Assembly: GCA_964384595.1 (NCBI GenBank)
Contig: CAYLLY010000057.1
Span: 1-12,366 of the forward strand
Length of the DNA: 12,366 bases
Source: SCTG01 sp964384595
Lineage (GTDB): Bacteria; Nitrospirota; Nitrospiria; Nitrospirales; NS-4
Direction: 5' to 3'
Part shown: positions 1 to 6,368 of the stretch, in pieces
How the letters are laid out: every line of letters begins with the position of its first letter
How positions within the stretch are numbered: the stretch's first letter is position 1
Notes under the pieces: generated by a model
Databases searched by the model: none
What the model was told of the DNA's origin: nothing
What the model saw: only the letters and a program-made list of their open reading frames with translations
Translations under genes and position numbers: made by a program

Positions 1-1
1 C

Positions 2-556
2 GAAAGTCAGGGAGGCTATTTTACCTCGGCAGATGCCTCGGCGCTGGGCTATACCACTGCTCACCAGCATTTCCATGTCAAACAGGGGAATTGGGTTCGC
101 GTAGACCGTGGCATTTACCGCCTGAAGCGTTTTCCTTCAGCCGGCCATGAAGATTTGATCCGTTGGTGGCTGTGGAGCCGGAAAAAAGGGGCGATCTCCC
201 ACGAATCAGCGGCGGCAGTCTATGACCTGGGCGATGTGCTTCCTGCGAAGACACACCTGACCGTGGCTCCGGATTTCCGTAAGAAAGCCGCCGCCGGCGT
301 CGTGCTGCACAAAGCGCGGCTTGACGAGAAAGGCGTGGAGATGCGCGAGGGCTTCCGCGTGACCACACCTCTTCGGACCATACTCGATCTGGCGCGAGCG
401 CATCTGGACCAGGAGAGGCTGACAGCAGTAGTCAAGGACGCCGTTCGGAAAGGTTTGCTGGACAGAAAGACGCTGCTCGACATCCTGGCCAAGACGCCGA
501 AAGATATCGCTCCCTCCGAACAAGTCACCCTGCAACTGGCCCTCAGGGAAGGCTGA
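2..556 (+). CDS. AbiEi-family type IV antitoxin / transcriptional repressor, 5' end cut by window edge
   Basis: The frame is open from base 2 to a TGA at 554-556, giving 184 visible residues; the true start lies before the window. The first visible part (GGYFTSADASALGYTTAHQH, then GNWVRVDRGIYRLKRFP) matches the N-terminal winged-helix domain of AbiEi antitoxins. The later part (ISHESAAAVYDLGDVLPAKTH, then RVTTPLRTILDLA) matches the AbiEi C-terminal domain. Family knowledge: AbiEi represses its own operon and neutralises the AbiEii toxin without a stable complex (type IV). The stop overlaps the start of the downstream toxin gene (TGATG), the usual antitoxin-toxin arrangement. An internal ATG at 155 would lose the winged helix, so it is not the start. 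The promoter and operator lie outside the window. Family assignment is firm; activity is inferred. Confidence 0.88.
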   Translation, partial: ESQGGYFTSADASALGYTTAHQHFHVKQGNWVRVDRGIYRLKRFPSAGHEDLIRWWLWSRKKGAISHESAAAVYDLGDVLPAKTHLTVAPDFRKKAAAGVVLHKARLDEKGVEMREGFRVTTPLRTILDLARAHLDQERLTAVVKDAVRKGLLDRKTLLDILAKTPKDIAPSEQVTLQLALREG

Positions 557-1419
557 TGCAATACCAATCGCACAACGACTTTCGAAAAGCATTGGAAGAG
601 CGACTCAGGCAGCGCGAGCAGCAGACCGGGGAACCTCTCGTCCGCTTGCGCAAGCGGTTGGTCTTCGAACGCTGTATGGTCAGGCTGCAAAAGAAGGCTG
701 AGAGCCCGTGGGTCCTCAAGGGCGGATTTGCGCTCGAAATGAGGTTGGGTTTGCGCGCGCGTATGACGAAGGACCTGGATCTTGGAGTGGACCTTGGCCT
801 CTTCCCAGGAAAGGAATTGTCTATCACCGACGTTGCGCAGAAGCTGCGCGACGACTTGGCCGGCGAGGGTGATGACGGCTTTGTGTTTGTCGTGCCTGAA
901 GTCGGTGAGCAAGAGTTGCCGATACAAGATGTGAAGTGCTATCGATTCACAGTCGAAGCCCGTCTAGCCGGCCGGCGGTTCGAGACAATCAGGGTTGATG
1001 TTGGAGTAGGGGACCCATTGGTCCCGCCGCTTGATGATCTCAAGGGGAGCGATCTCCTTTCCTTCGCAGAAATCCCCTCTCCAAGCATCCGGACCACTTC
1101 ACGCGCCCAGCACCTGGCTGAAAAAGTACATGCACTGACCCGTCCCTATGAAGGGAGCATCAACAGTAGGGTAAAAGACCTTGCAGATGTCATGCTGCTG
1201 ATGGATCTCGGCCTTCCTGATCCGCCGGTAGCCAGAAAAGCGGTCGAGGAGGTGTTTGCAGCTCGGAAGAGCCACCAAATTCCCAAGAGAATTGATAATC
1301 CGCCGATCACGTGGGTCAACTCCTTTGCGGTAATGGCCAAGGACCTGCAATTGGCACAAACAACGTCGGAGGGCGCTACGGCTCGGTTGAACGAATACTG
1401 GGCGGCACTGTTTTCTTAA
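556..1419 (+). CDS. AbiEii/AbiGii-family nucleotidyltransferase toxin
   Basis: 287 residues, close to the usual size of this family. The ATG at 556 overlaps the antitoxin stop by one base, and an AGGGAAGG stretch at 545-552 serves as ribosome binding site. The nucleotidyltransferase signature is clear: WVLKGGFALEMRLG (residues 52-65) followed by TKDLDLGVD (71-79), with Gly56-Gly57 and the Asp73/Asp75 pair as nucleotide- and metal-binding candidates. EKVHAL (189-194) and SRVKDLADVMLL (204-215) match the later conserved motifs of the AbiEii family. Family knowledge: AbiEii proteins bind GTP and are bacteriostatic toxins in phage defence, and the related MenT toxins modify tRNA. The target here is unknown. 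All key motifs are present with no frameshift, so the toxin looks intact. Lower GC than the dcw genes suggests horizontal acquisition. Confidence 0.9.
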   Translation: MQYQSHNDFRKALEERLRQREQQTGEPLVRLRKRLVFERCMVRLQKKAESPWVLKGGFALEMRLGLRARMTKDLDLGVDLGLFPGKELSITDVAQKLRDDLAGEGDDGFVFVVPEVGEQELPIQDVKCYRFTVEARLAGRRFETIRVDVGVGDPLVPPLDDLKGSDLLSFAEIPSPSIRTTSRAQHLAEKVHALTRPYEGSINSRVKDLADVMLLMDLGLPDPPVARKAVEEVFAARKSHQIPKRIDNPPITWVNSFAVMAKDLQLAQTTSEGATARLNEYWAALFS

Positions 1420-1620
1420 GGAGCTGGTTTAGATCGGCCTCGCCCATCCCCTTTCCCGCATGCTGTACAAGATTTATCCCTAGCGGGCTCCCTCCTCACA
1501 ACCGGTCGTGGTAGGCTTGGCTACCAATCCCTAGGCAAGCCAACTAGGATGTCATGATTTATCCACAGGCAGTGGCTTTAGACAAAGTTTTCCTATCCAT
1601 TTAAAAATCATAAATTTTTC
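1420..1620. other. Intergenic spacer between the TA pair and the dcw promoter; no gene seen
   Basis: I see no credible coding region here. There is a small hairpin candidate (TGGTAG at 1509-1514 with CTACCA at 1521-1526) and an alternative pairing of GGCTTG (1514-1519) with CAAGCC (1536-1541). Neither is followed by a T-run, so no intrinsic terminator for the toxin gene can be supported. ATCCCTAG occurs twice (1476-1483 and 1527-1534). The stretch 1599-1619 is almost pure A/T and lies directly upstream of the -35 box, as an UP element would. Confidence 0.5.
1559..1567 (+). promoter_or_regulatory. Single perfect DnaA-box-like 9-mer (TTATCCACA)
   Basis: TTATCCACA is identical to the strongest E. 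coli DnaA box. It lies about 55 bases upstream of the -35 element of the putative dcw promoter. A weaker relative (TTATCCCTA) is at 1474-1482. A single box in a short AT-rich spacer can arise by chance, and this phylum's DnaA consensus is not known to me. It is listed as a candidate regulatory site only, and there is no evidence of a replication origin. Confidence 0.3.
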
Positions 1621-1648
1621 TTGACATCGAAGATACGGCGAGTATACT
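1599..1648 (+). promoter_or_regulatory. Putative sigma70-type promoter of the dcw operon with AT-rich UP-like element
   Basis: The -35 box TTGACA (1621-1626) is a perfect consensus. After a 16-base spacer comes TATACT (1643-1648), a near-consensus -10. The preceding bases 1599-1619 are A/T tracts, resembling an UP element. Transcription would start near 1655, leaving a leader of about 208 bases before the rsmH start. It is the only strong promoter I can see ahead of the nine-gene dcw run. The MraZ-type repeats begin just after the predicted start site. Confidence 0.65.
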
Positions 1649-1660
1649 TTCTCCAAATAG

Positions 1661-1684
1661 TGGGTGAAAGTGGGAGATTGTGGT
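1661..1684 (+). promoter_or_regulatory. MraZ-type operator: three TGGG/TGGT repeats at 10-base period
   Basis: TGGGT (1661-1665), TGGGA (1671-1675) and TGGTT (1681-1685) are separated by exactly 5 bases each; the third is degenerate. Family knowledge: MraZ, an AbrB-like ring-shaped regulator, binds direct TGGGN repeats with 5-base spacers at the promoter of the dcw cluster, and mollicute MraZ prefers AAAGTGG-type units. The middle unit here reads AAAGTGGG (1667-1674). The repeats lie just downstream of the predicted transcription start, where a bound MraZ would block initiation or early elongation. No mraZ gene is found in the window. Confidence 0.65.
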
Positions 1685-1730
1685 TAGTTACTATTGACAG
1701 TCGGTTAGGAAAAATTTAAGGCAAGGTTAC

Positions 1731-1835
1731 ATGGGTTCGTATCTGTTGCAGAGCCCGTCGACGATGCCGCACGCTGTTGGAAGGGAGTGGTTCTGTCTTC
1801 CGATCGGGCGCGGCATTTTTTTTCGGGGCCGGTGA
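1731..1835 (+). CDS. Putative 34-residue leader peptide upstream of rsmH
   Basis: An ATG at 1731 opens a 34-codon frame ending with TGA at 1833-1835, 27 bases before the rsmH start. AAGG motifs at 1718-1721 and 1723-1726 give plausible ribosome binding sites. It starts MGSYLLQSPSTMPHAVG and has no similarity I can recognise; in particular it does not resemble the MraZ N-terminus. It has no run of one amino acid that would mark a classical amino-acid attenuator. The frame spans the whole hairpin/T-run at 1764-1823, so a translating ribosome would cover that structure. It could be a regulatory leader or a chance ORF. Confidence 0.35.
   Translation: MGSYLLQSPSTMPHAVGREWFCLPIGRGIFFRGR
1764..1823 (+). 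terminator. Putative intrinsic terminator / attenuator in the rsmH leader
   Basis: ATGCCGC (1764-1770) pairs perfectly with GCGGCAT (1810-1816). An inner helix pairs 1776-1784 with 1796-1804: a GGAAG/CTTCC core (1779-1783 with 1797-1801) plus flanking pairs, three of them wobbles. Eight T residues (1816-1823) follow the outer stem immediately. This has the form of a Rho-independent terminator, yet it sits between the promoter and the first dcw gene. An alternative helix pairs 1753-1757 with 1805-1809 and 1758-1760 with 1801-1803 around one bulged base. It crosses the terminator stem and could act as an antiterminator. Folding was done by eye. Confidence 0.5.
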
Positions 1836-1862
1836 TGATGGAGTGCGTTCGGGATCGCGACC

Positions 1863-2762
1863 ATGCACCGACCGGTCATGCTCGAAGAGGTGTTGGCGTG
1901 GCTGAAGCCACGGGCCGGAGGGCTGTATCTTGACGGGACGATCGGGGCGGGAGGGCACAGCCGGGCCATCCTGGAGGCCGGCGGGCCGGACGGCCGGATC
2001 ATCGGGCTGGATCGCGATGCGGCCGCGGTGGCTTCGGCCCGTGGAAATCTGGCGCCCTTCGGCGACCGGGCGGTGATTATGCAGGCGGATTACAAGGATG
2101 CCGCGGGGATCGTGCGGGACGTGACGGCGCGCGGGCTTGATGGCGCGCTGCTCGATCTCGGCCTGTCCTCCATGCAGGTGGATCAGCCCGCGCGGGGGTT
2201 CAGCTTCATGGCGGAGGGACCGCTCGACATGAGGATGGACCAGCGGGAGACGCGCACTGCGGCCGATCTTGTCAACCGCCTGCCCGAGCCGGAGTTGACG
2301 CGGATTCTGTTCGAGTACGGGGAGGAGCGGTACGCGCGGCGGATCGCCCGTGCGATCATCCGGAGGCGGGAGCGGGATCCCATCCTGACGACCCTGGCGC
2401 TGGTCGACGTGATCCGGGGAACAGTGCCTCCGGCCTACCTGCACGGACGGCTCCATTTCGCCACGCGCACCTTTCAAGCGCTCCGGATCGCCGTGAACCG
2501 TGAACTCGAAGACCTCGGCTCCGCGCTCCGGCTCGTGGCCGGGCTCTTGTGTCCGGGAGGCCGTCTCGTGGTCCTCTCGTTCCATTCGCTGGAGGATCGC
2601 ATCGTGAAGCGCACGTTCCGGGCCCTGGCCGGCGGCGCGGATACGGGGTTTGCTGTGTTGACCAAACGTCCGGTCACGCCGTCCGAGGGGGAGTGCGCCG
2701 TAAACCCGCGGGCCCGCAGCGCCAAGCTGCGCGTGCTCGAGCGCAGGGAGGCCGCGGCATGA
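1863..2762 (+). CDS. rsmH: RsmH, 16S rRNA (cytosine-1402-N4)-methyltransferase
   Basis: 299 residues, typical of RsmH (MraW). It N4-methylates C1402 of 16S rRNA in the 30S decoding centre, using S-adenosylmethionine. The N-terminus HRPVMLEEVLAWL (2-14) is the family's usual opening. The SAM-binding segment YLDGTIGAGGHS (22-33) and the acidic GLDRD (48-52) follow. Further family motifs are LLDLGLSSMQVDQPARGFSF (96-115), LDMRMD (121-126), TRTFQALRIAVNREL (201-215) and GGRLVVLSFHSLEDRIVK (232-249). ATG 1863 is chosen because an in-frame stop lies at 1836-1838 and no other start intervenes. The ribosome binding site is weak (GGAG at 1840-1843, 19 bases away), so translation may depend on the leader. 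First gene of the dcw operon here; mraZ, its usual upstream neighbour, is missing. Confidence 0.97.
   Translation: MHRPVMLEEVLAWLKPRAGGLYLDGTIGAGGHSRAILEAGGPDGRIIGLDRDAAAVASARGNLAPFGDRAVIMQADYKDAAGIVRDVTARGLDGALLDLGLSSMQVDQPARGFSFMAEGPLDMRMDQRETRTAADLVNRLPEPELTRILFEYGEERYARRIARAIIRRRERDPILTTLALVDVIRGTVPPAYLHGRLHFATRTFQALRIAVNRELEDLGSALRLVAGLLCPGGRLVVLSFHSLEDRIVKRTFRALAGGADTGFAVLTKRPVTPSEGECAVNPRARSAKLRVLERREAAA
2745..2751 (+). promoter_or_regulatory. Shine-Dalgarno fixing the ftsL start
   Basis: AGGGAGG lies 7 bases before the ATG at 2759, inside the last codons of rsmH. It supports the short 103-residue FtsL over the longer open frame that begins inside rsmH. Confidence 0.75.
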
Positions 2763-3070
2763 AATACCTGGTCGGAGCGGTTCTGCTGGGACTGGTGCTG
2801 TCGGCGGTGTGGGTGAAAGTGGATATCTATCGGACGGGGTATGCGATTGCGGACCTGCAGGACCGGAAGAAGCAGACGCAGCAGGAGCAGAAAGCCCTCC
2901 TGCTGGAGCTGGCCAAGCTGACTGCGCCCGAGCAGATCGAGCGCGTCGCTGTCAGCCAGCTCGGCATGGTCCGGCCCCGGTACAATCAAGTGGTGCTGGT
3001 GAAGGGAGCCGTGCCGCCGGCGTCGGAAGCGCCGGCCGGCCGCGTGGTGCGCGCGGCGCATACCAACTAG
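2759..3070 (+). CDS. ftsL: FtsL-like divisome protein
   Basis: 103 residues. The start overlaps the rsmH stop (ATGA) and follows a strong ribosome binding site. It has the bitopic membrane layout of FtsL: a hydrophobic segment at about residues 3-20, a polar heptad-like stretch at about 28-55 (LQDRKKQTQQEQKALLLELA) suited to a coiled coil, then IERVAVSQLGMVRP (60-73), the conserved end of FtsL/DivIC proteins. Family knowledge: FtsL pairs with FtsB, bridges to FtsQ, and activates the FtsW-FtsI septal synthase in the periplasm. The position between rsmH and ftsI is diagnostic, as sequence conservation in this family is low. Oddity: only about two residues precede the membrane segment, so the cytoplasmic tail is almost absent. 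The last 20 residues are Pro/Ala/Arg-rich. Confidence 0.85.
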   Translation: MKYLVGAVLLGLVLSAVWVKVDIYRTGYAIADLQDRKKQTQQEQKALLLELAKLTAPEQIERVAVSQLGMVRPRYNQVVLVKGAVPPASEAPAGRVVRAAHTN

Positions 3071-3092
3071 CAAAGGACGGCGAGGACCCGAC

Positions 3093-4811
3093 ATGGCGGA
3101 CGAAGAAGAAGCGGGACGAAGACGCATCATGGTGGCCGCGGCTCTGCTCGGGCTCGGATTTTTCATCATCGCGGGGCGCCTGTTCAGCCTGCAGGTTCTC
3201 CGGGCGGAGGAGTTCGCGCAGTTGGCCGATCGCCAGCACCGGAAAACGCTTGCTGTGGAGGCGGGACGTGGCGCCATCTACGATCGGAGCGGGAAAATTC
3301 TCGCGATCAACATGGAGGTTCCGTCGGTCTTCGGGGCGCCGAAATACGTGTTGGACCCGCAGGCCACGGCCGTTCAGCTCAACCGGGTGCTGAAAACCGA
3401 TGTGCGGCAGCTTGAGTCCAAGCTCAAGAGCGACCGGGACTTTGTCTGGCTGGCGCGCCGGCTCGAGCCGGCGCGGGCGGAGGGACTGCAAGGGCTGTCC
3501 CTGAACGGCATCGGCGTGATCCCGGAGGGCCGCCGTTTCTATCCCAAGGGCGCCATGCTGTCCCACGTCCTCGGGTTTGCGAGCATCGACAACCACGGGC
3601 AGGAGGGCCTGGAGCGGCGCTACGACGCCCAGCTTCGCGGCGAGCGCGGTCATCTCGTCGTGGAGCGGGACGCCTTCGGCGGCTCCGTCTTTCCGAAGGA
3701 GCTGAATTACGTCGCCCCCTCGCCCGGGAAGGACCTCGTCCTCACGATCGACGAAGTCGTGCAGTACGTCGCCGAACAGGAACTCGACGAGGTGGTCACG
3801 CGCACGCGGGCGGCCTCTGGGGTCGTCATCGTGGTGGAACCGAAGACCGGCGCGATCCTGGCCCTGGCGGTGCGGCCGACGTTCGACCCGAACGCGCCCA
3901 AGGGGGACGCGAACCTGTGGCGGAACCGCGCCATCAACGATGCCTACGAGCCGGGCTCGACGTTCAAACTCATCGCCGCTGCGGCCGCGCTCGAAGAGAA
4001 ACTGGTCTCGCCGGACGAGCTCGTCTACGGCGAGGACGGCGCGTTCGTGGTCGAGAACACCGTCGTGCATGACCACCACAAGAACGGCTGGATGACGTTT
4101 GCCCAGGTCCTTCAGAAGTCCAGCAACATCGGCATCATCAAGGTGGCCCAGCGTTTGGGGCCGGACAGGCTGGCCCGGTACGTCGACGCCTTCGGGTTCG
4201 GGCAGAAGACGGACGTGGATTTGAGCGGGGAGCAGCGAGGGCTCGCCAAGGAACCGCACGCCTGGGGCCGCCGCACGCTGGCCTCGATCGCCATGGGGCA
4301 GGAAATCGGCGTGACGCCGATGCAGTTGGTGATGGCGGTGTCGGCCATTGCGAACGGCGGGTCGCTCATGCGTCCCTACGTGGTCTCGGAGGTCCGGACG
4401 CCCGCCGGCGAGCCCGTCGCCCGGTTTGAGCCGGTCGTCCGGCGCAGTCCTGTTTCGGAGGAGACCGCCAGGGTCATGACCGACATCCTGCGCGGCGTGA
4501 CGCTGCCCGGCGGCACCGGCATGCTGGCGGCGGTGCCTGGGTACGACGTGGCCGGCAAAACCGGGACCGCCCAGAAAGCGGACCTGCTGACCGGCGGTTA
4601 TTCGGCCACGCGGATGGTAAGCTCGTTCGTGGGCTTTCTTCCGGCGGACGATCCGAAGCTGTGCATCCTGGTGATGGTGGATGAACCGCAAACCGCCCAT
4701 TGGGGCGGGACCGTGGCGGCGCCTGTCTTCCAGCGGATCGCGGCCCAGGCGGTTCGGCATCTCGGCATCCTGCCGAAAGCGGAGGAGAACCAGATTCTTG
4801 CGGCGCGATGA
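3093..4811 (+). CDS. ftsI: FtsI-type penicillin-binding protein (class B PBP, septal transpeptidase)
   Basis: 572 residues, near the size of E. coli FtsI. A short charged cytoplasmic tail (1-11) and one membrane segment (about 12-31) are followed by the class B PBP dimerisation region, including GRGAIYDRSGKILA (58-71). The transpeptidase domain runs from about 210. It contains all three catalytic motifs: STFK (289-292, acylated Ser289), SSN (343-345) and KTGT (489-492). No PASTA domain is present at the C-terminus, unlike SpoVD or PBP2x. It cross-links septal peptidoglycan in complex with FtsW, and is a beta-lactam target. GAGGA at 3082-3086 lies 6 bases before the ATG. The 22-base gap from ftsL and the ATGA overlap with murE fit one operon. 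Confidence 0.97.
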   Translation: MADEEEAGRRRIMVAAALLGLGFFIIAGRLFSLQVLRAEEFAQLADRQHRKTLAVEAGRGAIYDRSGKILAINMEVPSVFGAPKYVLDPQATAVQLNRVLKTDVRQLESKLKSDRDFVWLARRLEPARAEGLQGLSLNGIGVIPEGRRFYPKGAMLSHVLGFASIDNHGQEGLERRYDAQLRGERGHLVVERDAFGGSVFPKELNYVAPSPGKDLVLTIDEVVQYVAEQELDEVVTRTRAASGVVIVVEPKTGAILALAVRPTFDPNAPKGDANLWRNRAINDAYEPGSTFKLIAAAAALEEKLVSPDELVYGEDGAFVVENTVVHDHHKNGWMTFAQVLQKSSNIGIIKVAQRLGPDRLARYVDAFGFGQKTDVDLSGEQRGLAKEPHAWGRRTLASIAMGQEIGVTPMQLVMAVSAIANGGSLMRPYVVSEVRTPAGEPVARFEPVVRRSPVSEETARVMTDILRGVTLPGGTGMLAAVPGYDVAGKTGTAQKADLLTGGYSATRMVSSFVGFLPADDPKLCILVMVDEPQTAHWGGTVAAPVFQRIAAQAVRHLGILPKAEENQILAAR

Positions 4812-6304
4812 GACTGCGGGACTTAGTGAAACCGCTCGGCGAGGTGGCCGTGCGCGGCGACCTGGATCGGGAGATCACGGGGCTGACGGATGACTCGCGA
4901 CGGGTGTCTCCGGGAGGGCTGTTCGTGGCGGTGAAGGGAACACAGTCGGACGGCCATCAGTACCTGAACCAGGCCCTGTCCGCGGGCGCGGCGGCGCTGG
5001 TCGTCGAACCCGGGCGTGTTCCGGCCGACGTACTGGATGCGCTCGGCGTGCCCGTCATTGAGGTCCGTGATTCGCGGCATGCCCTGGGGGTCTTGGCCGG
5101 CCGCTTTCACGGCGATCCGTCGCGCCGGCTCAAGATGATCGGCGTGACCGGCACCAACGGGAAGACAACGACGACCTACCTCTGCAAATCCGTGCTGGAA
5201 GCCGCGGGCGCCAGGGTGGGCCTGGTCGGGACCGTGGCCTACCTGATCGGCAACGAGCGGATCGAGGCGACCCACACGACGCCGGGCGCCGTGGAGTTGC
5301 AGGGGCTCTTCAGGAGGATGGTCGACGCCGCGAGCGACGCGGCGGTGATGGAAGTCTCCTCCCACGCGCTCGCCCTCGACCGGACGGCCGGGTGCGAGTT
5401 CGGGACGGCGGTGTTCACCAACCTCACGCAGGACCATCTGGATTTCCATGCCGACATGGACGAGTACTTTCAGGCCAAGCTGCGGCTCTTCGCGGGGCTC
5501 GCGTCTGAGGGGCGGGCCATCGTGAACCGGGATGATCCCTGGGGGCCGCGCGTTGCGGAAGCGACGCGGGCGCGGGTCTGGACCTACGCCGTCGATCGGC
5601 CGGCCGATCTGCGCGCCGAGGATGTCCAGGTGTCGCTGGAAGGCGTGCGATTCACTGCGCAGACGCCGGCCGGGGCCGTGGCCCTCCGCTCTTCGCTGGT
5701 GGGGCGCCACAACGTCTACAATATTCTCGCGGCCGTCGGCGTCGGACTGGAGCAGGGGATTGCTCTGCCGACGATCGCGGCAGGCGTCGCCGGTCTCACG
5801 AACGTGCCGGGACGGTTCGAGCGGGTCGAGGCCGGCCAGCCCTTCACGGTGGTCGTCGACTACGCGCACACCGAGGACGCCCTATTTCGGCTGCTTACCA
5901 CGGCGGAGGCGGTCAAGACGGGGCGGATCATCACGGTGTTCGGCTGCGGCGGCGATCGGGACCGCGGCAAGCGGCCCAAGATGGGGCGGGTCAGCGCGGT
6001 CTACAGCGACGTCGTGGTGGTGACCTCCGACAACCCCCGGACCGAAGATCCGGAGGCCATCATACGCGAGATCGTGCCGGGGGTTCAGGCCGGTCTTCGG
6101 GAAGCGGGCCGGGGCCGGTACGTGATCCACGTGGACCGTCACGAGGCGATCATGGAAGCCGTGCGGATGGCGCAGCCCGGCGACCTGGTGCTGATCGCGG
6201 GCAAAGGCCATGAGCTTTACCAGATCATTGGGAAGGACAGACACCCGTTCGACGATCGCGTGGTGGCGCGCGGGGCGATCGAGGCCCTTGCTAGAGAGCG
6301 TTAA
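4808..6304 (+). CDS. murE: MurE, UDP-MurNAc-L-Ala-D-Glu:meso-diaminopimelate ligase
   Basis: 498 residues. It adds the third amino acid to the UDP-MurNAc dipeptide in the cytoplasm, with ATP. The P-loop is TGTNGKTT (114-121). HTTPGAVELQ (156-165) and MEVSSHALALDR (181-192) are MurE signatures. Lys224 in YFQAKLRLF sits where the carbamylated lysine of Mur ligases lies. DNPR (408-411) is the motif that selects meso-diaminopimelate rather than lysine, pointing to Gram-negative-type peptidoglycan. GKGHELYQ (465-472) closes the C-terminal domain. The start at 4808 overlaps the ftsI stop (ATGA). An upstream in-frame ATG at 4700 would add 36 residues buried in ftsI with no family match, so it was rejected. 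The stop codon lies inside the left arm of the repeat that follows. Confidence 0.97.
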   Translation: MRLRDLVKPLGEVAVRGDLDREITGLTDDSRRVSPGGLFVAVKGTQSDGHQYLNQALSAGAAALVVEPGRVPADVLDALGVPVIEVRDSRHALGVLAGRFHGDPSRRLKMIGVTGTNGKTTTTYLCKSVLEAAGARVGLVGTVAYLIGNERIEATHTTPGAVELQGLFRRMVDAASDAAVMEVSSHALALDRTAGCEFGTAVFTNLTQDHLDFHADMDEYFQAKLRLFAGLASEGRAIVNRDDPWGPRVAEATRARVWTYAVDRPADLRAEDVQVSLEGVRFTAQTPAGAVALRSSLVGRHNVYNILAAVGVGLEQGIALPTIAAGVAGLTNVPGRFERVEAGQPFTVVVDYAHTEDALFRLLTTAEAVKTGRIITVFGCGGDRDRGKRPKMGRVSAVYSDVVVVTSDNPRTEDPEAIIREIVPGVQAGLREAGRGRYVIHVDRHEAIMEAVRMAQPGDLVLIAGKGHELYQIIGKDRHPFDDRVVARGAIEALARER

Positions 6305-6368
6305 ACGTTAATCGTGAAACGTTAATTGTGAAAGACGAACCCGAACGATTAACGAGTAACGTTTAACG
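6299..6368. repeat. TTAACG-rich inverted repeat with internal tandem repeat, murE-murF spacer
   Basis: CGTTAAACGTTA (6299-6310) is a perfect 12-base inverted match to TAACGTTTAACG (6357-6368). The pairing can continue with ATCGT (6311-6315) and ACGAT (6345-6349) around a 7-base bulge. Inside the left half, ACGTTAATCGTGAA (6305-6318) is followed directly by ACGTTAATTGTGAA (6319-6332), a 14-base tandem repeat with one mismatch. The element is AT-rich in a GC-rich operon. It fills nearly all of the only sizeable gap between the nine dcw genes and includes the murE stop codon (6302-6304). There is no T-run, so it is not an intrinsic terminator. It may be a dispersed small repeat (REP- or MITE-like), but copy number cannot be judged from this window. 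Confidence 0.75.

Noticed and set aside
1509..1541. Hairpins after the toxin gene as a terminator
   Set aside because: The stems are only 6 pairs, compete with each other, and have no following T-run.
1420..1660. Replication origin because of the DnaA box and AT-rich stretch
   Set aside because: There is only one perfect DnaA box, no box cluster, and no dnaA, dnaN or similar neighbour. The AT-rich part is better explained as promoter context.
1694..1722. A second TTGACA (1694-1699) as an additional promoter close to rsmH
   Set aside because: No acceptable -10 hexamer lies 15-19 bases downstream (candidates such as TTTAAG and TAAGGC are poor). It was not called.
1731..1862. Remnant of mraZ between the operator and rsmH
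   Set aside because: The space is too short for mraZ, and the translation of the 34-codon ORF shows no MraZ-like motif.
1716..2585. Long minus-strand open frame of 289 codons opposite rsmH
   Set aside because: It lies antisense to an unmistakable rsmH, has low-complexity Arg/Pro/His-rich content typical of shadow frames in GC-rich DNA, and matches no family I know. The same applies to the 602-codon antisense frame at 2952-4760 and the 430-codon one at 6349-7641.
4700..4807. Upstream in-frame extension of MurE (36 residues)
   Set aside because: It lies wholly inside ftsI, does not resemble MurE N-termini, and the ATGA-coupled start at 4808 gives the family's normal beginning. The 8768 start of murD was rejected for the same reason.
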